Shown: positions 59,201 to 64,000 of the stretch, one piece after another
Layout: each line of letters begins with the position of its first letter
Position numbering within the stretch: the first letter of the stretch is position 1
Assembly: GCF_905475395.1 (NCBI RefSeq)
Contig: NC_058338.1
Coordinates: 6,400,935 to 6,464,934, forward strand
Length of the DNA stretch: 64,000 nt
Source: Chrysoperla carnea
Taxonomy: Eukaryota; Arthropoda; Insecta; Neuroptera; Chrysopidae
Direction of reading: 5' to 3'
Made by a program: the position numbers and the translations under genes
The notes under the pieces: generated by a model
Database searches by the model: none
What the model was told of the DNA's origin: nothing
What the model saw: only the letters and a program-made list of their open reading frames with translations

Positions 59201-61625
59201 GTCGTACAGCAAGTGTTCGATCTGTTGGCTACAGCGATTTATTTGTATTAAGTAAAAAAGATATGTGGGATGTATTAAAAGAATATCCAGCCGCTCGTGT
59301 ACGATTAGAAGCGATTGCTGTTAAACGATTAGAGAAATATAAACGAGCACCATTAGAAAAAGGTAATGTGTAATTTTTTTATATATACCTTTAAATACTT
59401 CTTCCCCCCTGCCCCACCAATTTCTCTTACCAACGAAATTTTTGCATGCATCGCGGTCGGTATATGGGAACGAACTCTATCCTTTAACGTTTATCCTTTG
59501 AATCTAGCACTGCCACTCTTCTATTTTTTAATAATAAATAATGTAAAATTTCAACTTCTCACAAGCACTATATTCTACCTTTAATATTAAAAACGAAAAA
59601 AGTTTTTCTACAATAAAACTAAAAGTGGTTTTATAGTCCAGTTAATAAGCCGGGAAAAAATGTTGAAAGTGGGGAAACAGCACCGATTTTAATAAAACTT
59701 TTTAACGTGTTTATAGGACCCTATGGAACATTCAGCCATCTTAACCAAATCAGAAAAGGGTGTAGGGTCCCAACGGAGAGCATATGAAGTCCAAATTTTT
59801 TTGAAATGTTTATTTTGGCTTAAAATTGTCATCCAGTAGGTATTTTTAGTTGCTGTATACGAATCTCGGCACAATTTTTGGAATATGTGACTAAATTCAT
59901 GTAATCTGACATCGAATTCGAATTCAGCGACCAAAAATATCTATTAAATGAAAATTTTAAGCCAAAATTAGTATTTCAAAAAAATTTGAACTATATATGC
60001 TCCTCGCTGGGCCCTATGTCCTCTTCTGAATGTTCCTTGGGGTCCTAGAAACACGTTACAAGAAGTTTCATTAAAATCGGTGCTGTTTCTCCACTTTTTC
60101 TATGCATCCCGGCTTACGTATTCGACTATTATTCCATTTGAAGTGGGTTTTACCAACGTTTCGTTTATATTTTTAGCTGCAATGGGTCGCAGTCAATCAA
60201 CACCTGGTTTAATCGAATCTCGCGGTCGTATACCGTTAGAAGAAATGTGGATCCCTCCGATACACACCGTTCCCACGTTACCATCTAGCGGTGGTGGTAC
60301 AGCACCGCCATCTTATCAACATAGTCAACATTCATCGATGTTCTCACCGATGGAAATGTTGGATAATAATATCCTAGATGATGATGTCATCAGCTATCAT
60401 CGGTATAGTGGTGGTGCAGGGGGTGCAGGTGGTACTGGAGGTGGTGGTGCAACAACAACATCGGGCGGTGTAGTTGGACCATCAGATAGTCCAATCAGTG
60501 TAGCTAGTAGTGGTGCATTTAGTTCAATACATCATCATCATCATCACCATCATCAGAGGCATGGACGTCAAGGAAGTTGTCCTGGTGGTGTGCCTGGTAC
60601 ACCAGGTTCAATTAGTATACCACCATCATCCATACGTTGTGATAGTATTACGGGTTTATCGGATGGACAATCATTAGGTGGGGGTGGGGATGGCACTACA
60701 CCTTTACTCTTATTAGGTTATTACTAACTAATATGTGTATTTGTATATACAGGGTGATTTTTAAAGAACCTTGGAAAACTCTACTACGAGATTAAGCTCA
60801 TCATGACAAACAAAAAACGTCTTTGCTAAATTTCGATCCTATGCCTAATTTCTGAGATATTCAAAGATATCTTTCATCCAATGAAAAACCACTCAGGAAG
60901 CGAGTAATCAAATGTTATTTTATATTCAGTTGCAGAATAATATTTTATCAAGGCTGTACAATTTTGATCATTGTAAATGTTACAAATGAGTAGATTTTCC
61001 AACTTTCATTTAGCTATAACATGAAATCCTGTCATTTTCATGACGTGTAGCCATGGAAACTTTTCTTTAGAATGACTTAAACTATCATTTTCCAAAATTT
61101 GAAAAAGTTTGACAGAAATTCAGATTACATCTAATTTGTGCGAGGTCTTTTGGTAAAGATAGCCTTAATCTCGTACTACACTTATCCAAGGTCAATTAAA
61201 GATCACCCTCATAGATTATTGCAGAAAATTCTTGATGTGATCTATAAGCACGATCAAAATTTAATTTTCTAGGTACAAGTATCGGTGGTGCTAGTGGTTC
61301 ACATGAAGCGCTTGAAGCCGAAATCAAACGTTTACAAGAAAAACTGCACATAGTTGAAACGGAGAATGCAGCAATGAGTATGAAACTATCGAATCAACAA
61401 TGGGATCTAGAAACACGTATCGCTGATATTGAAATGCATATTTGTAGTGGGGGTGTTGGTGCTAGCACCCAACATTTAAATGGTAATAGTAATGATAACA
61501 GTGGTAATAGTAATAATGGTAATGGCAATGGTAATAATGATAATAATGGTGGTGATGATCAAGCATGTACATCATCCACATCCAGTTTAGATGAACATGA
61601 ACGTAATAAAGAATCTGTCATTTAA
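52702..61625 (+). CDS. Cngl: Cyclic nucleotide-gated cation channel subunit (insect Cngl type), 7 coding exons
   Basis: Plasma-membrane channel opened by cGMP or cAMP. Exons: 52702-53281, 53642-54298, 55561-56496, 56840-56977, 59195-59362, 60177-60716 and 61273-61625; every junction is phase 1; total 3,372 nt, 1,123 aa. Order: long low-complexity N-terminus (Ser/Gly/His), S1 about 387-408, S2 from 419, S4 with [12 protein letters not shown]5, pore TTIGDLPRP at 576-584, S6 about 590-618, C-linker with [19 protein letters not shown] about 693-800 with the phosphate cassette YFGEISIL...NRRTA, then a Gly/His-rich tail and a C-terminal coiled coil. The pore has Asp where CNGA channels have Glu. 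The ATG has a TAA four codons upstream, in frame. It is divergent from Calx, 20 kb away. The N- and C-tails match no domain. The symbol rests on the CNBD/C-linker text and long tails; another CNG paralogue is possible. Confidence 0.9.
53642..54298 (+). CDS. Cngl: Cngl exon 2: N-terminal region and S1
   Basis: Reads [16 protein letters not shown], a variable Ala/Ser-rich part, then [19 protein letters not shown] and helix S1, ending FAFQEIN. The [11 protein letters not shown] block is the CNG pre-S1 motif. The donor is GTAAGT. Confidence 0.9.
54845..54960 (+). repeat. Dispersed repeat shared with 63600-63720
   Basis: ATCTTTTGTCTTTTCATT and the following AATGAAAAAATCA, then a TGACGCTAACATCTTAG-like end, recur in the 3' flank of the gene. 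Confidence 0.65.
55020..55404. mobile_element. Foldback element, partial copy, before Cngl exon 3
   Basis: The right arm (CTGAATGTTCCTTGGGGTC, TCGGTGCTGTTTCCCCAC, ending GGCTTA at 55404) matches the right arm of 59646-60118; the left arm is poorly kept. It ends 156 bp before exon 3. Confidence 0.65.
55561..56496 (+). CDS. Cngl: Cngl exon 3: S2-S6, pore, C-linker, start of CNBD
   Basis: Holds S2-S6, the charged S4 ([20 protein letters not shown]), the pore TTIGDLPRP, the S6 text [12 protein letters not shown], then the C-linker [20 protein letters not shown] and the start of the CNBD up to SPGDYICRK. Donor GTACGC. Confidence 0.96.
56840..56977 (+). CDS. Cngl: Cngl exon 4: CNBD beta-roll
   Basis: [20 protein letters not shown] through [14 protein letters not shown]. 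The acceptor is TTTGATTAG and the donor GTAAAC. Read-through of the donor would add a short tail and stop at 57091-57093. Confidence 0.95.
57370..58200 (+). repeat. 307-bp palindromic satellite array in the Cngl CNBD intron
   Basis: GGGTCAAAATTACC recurs at 57504 and 57811, with a variant at 58118, spacing exactly 307. AAGGGGTACCCCTT centres are at 57583-57596 and 57890-57903. Each monomer is an inverted repeat about this centre. It lies between exons 4 and 5, in the 2.2 kb intron that splits the CNBD. Confidence 0.9.
58560..58700 (-). repeat. Short dispersed repeat, inverted partner of 61970-62130
   Basis: AAGTATTGTCATCTGGTAGT is the inverse of ACTACCAGATGGCAATACTT near 62048. Confidence 0.6.
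59195..59362 (+). CDS. Cngl: Cngl exon 5: end of the CNBD
   Basis: [20 protein letters not shown] to [18 protein letters not shown] contains the Arg that binds the cyclic phosphate and the Thr that favours cGMP in CNGA channels; both are present here. Confidence 0.95.
59646..60118. mobile_element. Foldback element with about 200-bp arms, 58 bp before Cngl exon 6
   Basis: The left end TAAGCCGGGA (59646) and right end CCCGGCTTA (60118) pair; arms include AACAGCACCGATTTTAAT and its inverse ATTAAAATCGGTGCTGTTT. The arms hold GGACCCTATGGAACATTCA and its partner TGAATGTTCCTTGGGGTCC. No transposase. A partial relative is at 55020-55404. Confidence 0.85.
60177..60716 (+). CDS. Cngl: Cngl exon 6: low-complexity cytoplasmic tail
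   Basis: [18 protein letters not shown] then Gly-rich, polyHis (8 His) and Ser/Pro-rich text. The donor is uncertain: GTTATT after 60716 or the better GTGGGG after 60677, both phase 1. Read-through without splicing ends at a TAA at 60725-60727. Confidence 0.75.
60750..61210. mobile_element. TIR MITE in the last Cngl intron
   Basis: The left tip CAGGGTGATTTTTAAAGAAC and the right tip GATCACCCTCA are inverted; the arms continue with CTACTACGAGATTAAG and its inverse CTTAATCTCGTACTAC. TA lies at both tips. It makes up nearly all of the 556-bp intron. Confidence 0.75.
61273..61625 (+). CDS. Cngl: Cngl exon 7: C-terminal coiled coil and stop
   Basis: Starts [18 protein letters not shown], then [19 protein letters not shown] and [13 protein letters not shown], a heptad pattern like the CNGA leucine zipper that sets subunit assembly. 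It then becomes Asn/Gly-rich from AAT/GGT repeats, ending HERNKESVI; stop TAA 61623-61625. Confidence 0.85.
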
Positions 61626-61969
61626 CAACACCCCCCACTACCATACAATGTTACATACAATGTTGGTAGTCAATTTAAACATTATTATACACGAGCACAA
61701 TCAACAACAACAACAACAACAACAATTGTATGTCATTATATTATTTAAATTTCGAGAACATCCCAACAAACAACACACAAACACCGGAATCCGAATCCAA
61801 ATACAACATCACCGAATCGAATTCATTATTTATTAAAAAAATATAATTAATTTATTTATCTAATTCTAAACTGATAAACAAATTAAAACACTTTTTAAAT
61901 ATCGAAAAAATCATTCATCATCTAAATTGGCTCGTTCATGCTCGTTTTTAACTGTTTTATTTTTATTTG

Positions 61970-62130
61970 CAACTCGCCAACTGGCGATAATAGTTCGTAC
62001 TAATTAAAATTAAAAGAAAACCCGTATTCATTAGCTGTAATTTCGACTACCAGATGGCAATACTTGTACTTTAAAGGCCAATTAAAATATTCGAATTTAA
62101 ATCAGATAAATCCCGCCAACTGGCGATCAA
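61970..62130 (+). repeat. Short dispersed repeat with CGCCAACTGGCG tips
   Basis: CGCCAACTGGCGAT occurs at both ends (about 61976 and 62115), with a shared centre also present at 58560-58700 in opposite orientation. Confidence 0.6.
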
Positions 62131-63599
62131 AATCTATACTATTAAACAAGAAATGAACCGCTTTTTCAGTGGTTCCAATTTAGACCAACGAAAGTACACG
62201 AACTTGCTCGAAAAGTTATATTTTTTTGCTTATACCTTTACTCTCGTGATGAGAAAAATTCTCACAATTTCTGAAGGACTTGAAAAAAATATATTTTTTA
62301 AAACTTTAGATAGGTTGAACAAAATCTAAAAAATTAATAATTTGAAAAAAGATAAAGTTGCATGAAGAAAGAAAAAGTTGCAATCACATATACAATTTGA
62401 AAAATAAAAGTTCTTTGAGTATGATTTAAGCCGACCGTGAGCAAAATGCTCATAACGTGAGTGCTGACCTGTAATTATACTTCGTCTAGTAACATTGATT
62501 ATAAATCTATTCCGTGTTTTTTTTTTTTTTTTTTTTTTTTTTATAAGCGAGCTCATTTAGTTTTATAAATAAAACTTAATAAAAAAAAAATTTTAATATG
62601 CCTTCTTTTAAAATTAAAATTAAAACAGATAATAAACGAAAAATTTAATAAAATATAAATTTAAAAACACTTTTAAAATATTAAAATAAAAAAATTTAAT
62701 TCTTTCCAATCTAAATTTATAAGAATTTAATAATTATTATTGATAATAATAATAACAATTAATAAAAAAAATTTTCTATACAACAATTAGATATTAAAAT
62801 ATTAATTAAAATATTTTTTAATAAAATATTTAGATAAATAAATAAATTAAAATATATTACCAAAAAAAAAAATCAATTTATTACTATCCTTAAAATATAT
62901 ATATATTTCATTTGTTTATATAACAGTTCAATTATTTCAACAACAAAAAAACGAAAAAGTAAAAAGTGATTTAAAAATAAGTGATTAAATTTTAAAAAAC
63001 TGACAGAAAATCAAATATGTAGCCAAAACATTGTGTACTGTTACCTAAAAAAAAACCACAATAGTTAACATACCTAATTAATTAAAATTAATTAATAAAT
63101 AATATTAATGTTTATTAAATTAAAAAATAAATGTATTTGTTAAGTATATTCATAACATTTATGTGAAACACACTTAAAATTATAATATTGGTATCTACTT
63201 TATCGATCTCATTTTCTTTTTAATATTATTTTTAATTTATTTGTTACTTTAAAAAAAAATAAATAAACATTAACTAAAAATATTTCCAAAAAAAATATAT
63301 TTCTCTTTTTATAAATTAAAATTTTTTTTAATTAATTTTATTTTAATTAAAAATATCTATTATTGCAGATGTCTGTTTTATCTACATTAAATTTTATTGT
63401 ATTTTTAGACATCTAGCATGTAAAATAATTGGTTTTCGTATTGAGTACAAGTGGTATTATGGGATTTTAATCTATCTAGCGATATAAAAAGGACTATAGG
63501 TGTTAGTTCGCATAGATTTATAATATTTAACGGAAATGCATCGCAATTTTATAACAGACTAAGGGAGCAATGACTATGGCACAGCATATTACAATGTAT

Positions 63600-63720
63600 A
63601 ATAAAATGTAAAAAAAGGCATCTTTTGTCTTTTCATTCAATGAAAAAATCAGTCTAACAAGTATGGATGACTTCTTTTTCGTGGCGCTTACATTTTAGGA
63701 GTTAAAATCGAATAATTCTT
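63600..63720 (+). repeat. Dispersed repeat, second copy of 54845-54960
   Basis: GCATCTTTTGTCTTTTCATT then CAATGAAAAAATCA and the GGCGCTTACATTTTAGGAG end; collinear with the intron copy. Confidence 0.65.
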
Positions 63721-64000
63721 TTTCCAAACAAAAGTGATCATATTTATTGTTTATTGTTTAATTTTTAATTAAAGTGGAAAATTTCTATAAATTTTCTTAA
63801 CTAATTTAGAGTTTATAACGCTTAGACATATTCATGATAGAAACAAAATTTTGTAATAGATAGTAGTTAGTCTATTTTCATCTGTCTGTCCATCTACATG
63901 AGCTCACAAACTCCAAAACAAGAACGGATATCGAGCAAAAATTTTTAAAGCATGTTTTAAAAAATTGAATAAAATCAGTTAATTAGAATGTTTAAAATTT

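Larger units (their letters stand above)
61626..64000 (+). other. 3' flank of Cngl, AT-rich
   Basis: Contains a (CAA)n tract at about 61705-61725, a repeat at 61970-62130, a T tract of about 25 bases at 62518-62542, a very AT-rich stretch to about 63300 and a repeat at 63600-63720. AATAAA hexamers are frequent after 62560, so the polyadenylation site cannot be fixed. No gene recognised. Confidence 0.5.

Noticed and set aside
63360..63420. Small hairpin AGATGTCT...AGACATCT as a microRNA
   Set aside because: The arms are only about 8 bp and the loop is about 30 bases of A/T; too weak for a miRNA precursor.

Overview
The window is a piece of an AT-rich insect nuclear genome. The evidence is spliced genes with GT-AG introns, two tRNA-derived SINE families, several non-LTR and DNA transposon fragments, short (GGTTA)n tracts like the arthropod telomere unit, and three genes whose proteins are clearly of insect or animal type. 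No prokaryotic or viral gene organisation is seen. The order of insect cannot be fixed from the sequence alone.

Layout. (1) 209-2016, plus strand: the last three exons of an organic solute transporter alpha-like membrane protein; its 5' part lies outside the window. (2) 4169-32654, minus strand: a complete seven-exon Na+/Ca2+ exchanger of the NCX/Calx family, predicted 924 aa, tail-to-tail with gene 1. One large first exon carries the N-terminal membrane half, the XIP-like segment, CBD1 and most of CBD2; six small exons carry the rest. Introns of 7.4 and 16.4 kb are packed with transposon remnants. (3) 32.7-52.7 kb: a 20 kb intergenic region between two divergent genes, made of repeats, LINE pieces, foldback elements and minisatellites, with no convincing host gene. 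(4) 52702-61625, plus strand: a seven-exon cyclic nucleotide-gated channel subunit of the insect Cngl type, about 1,123 aa, with six membrane segments, a TIGD pore, C-linker, CNBD and a C-terminal coiled coil. (5) 61626-64000: AT-rich 3' flank.

All exon junctions of the exchanger and channel keep one open reading frame: the exchanger CDS sums to 2,775 nt and the channel CDS to 3,372 nt, both multiples of three. Both proteins act in Ca2+ and cation flux in excitable cells, but nothing in the sequence shows that they are co-regulated.

The rest is a dense mobile-element record. It includes a 573-bp hAT deletion derivative with a perfect 8-bp target duplication, a TTAA-flanked MITE, SINEs with 11-12 bp target duplications, Helitron-like elements (TC...CTAG between A and T), long foldback elements close to exons, a palindromic element bounded by a 21-bp direct repeat, and a dispersed satellite whose monomers are centred on a GGGGTACCCC palindrome. 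I found no convincing new defence, toxin or operon-like system. The most unusual signals are the palindromic (hairpin-forming) elements and the palindromic satellite.
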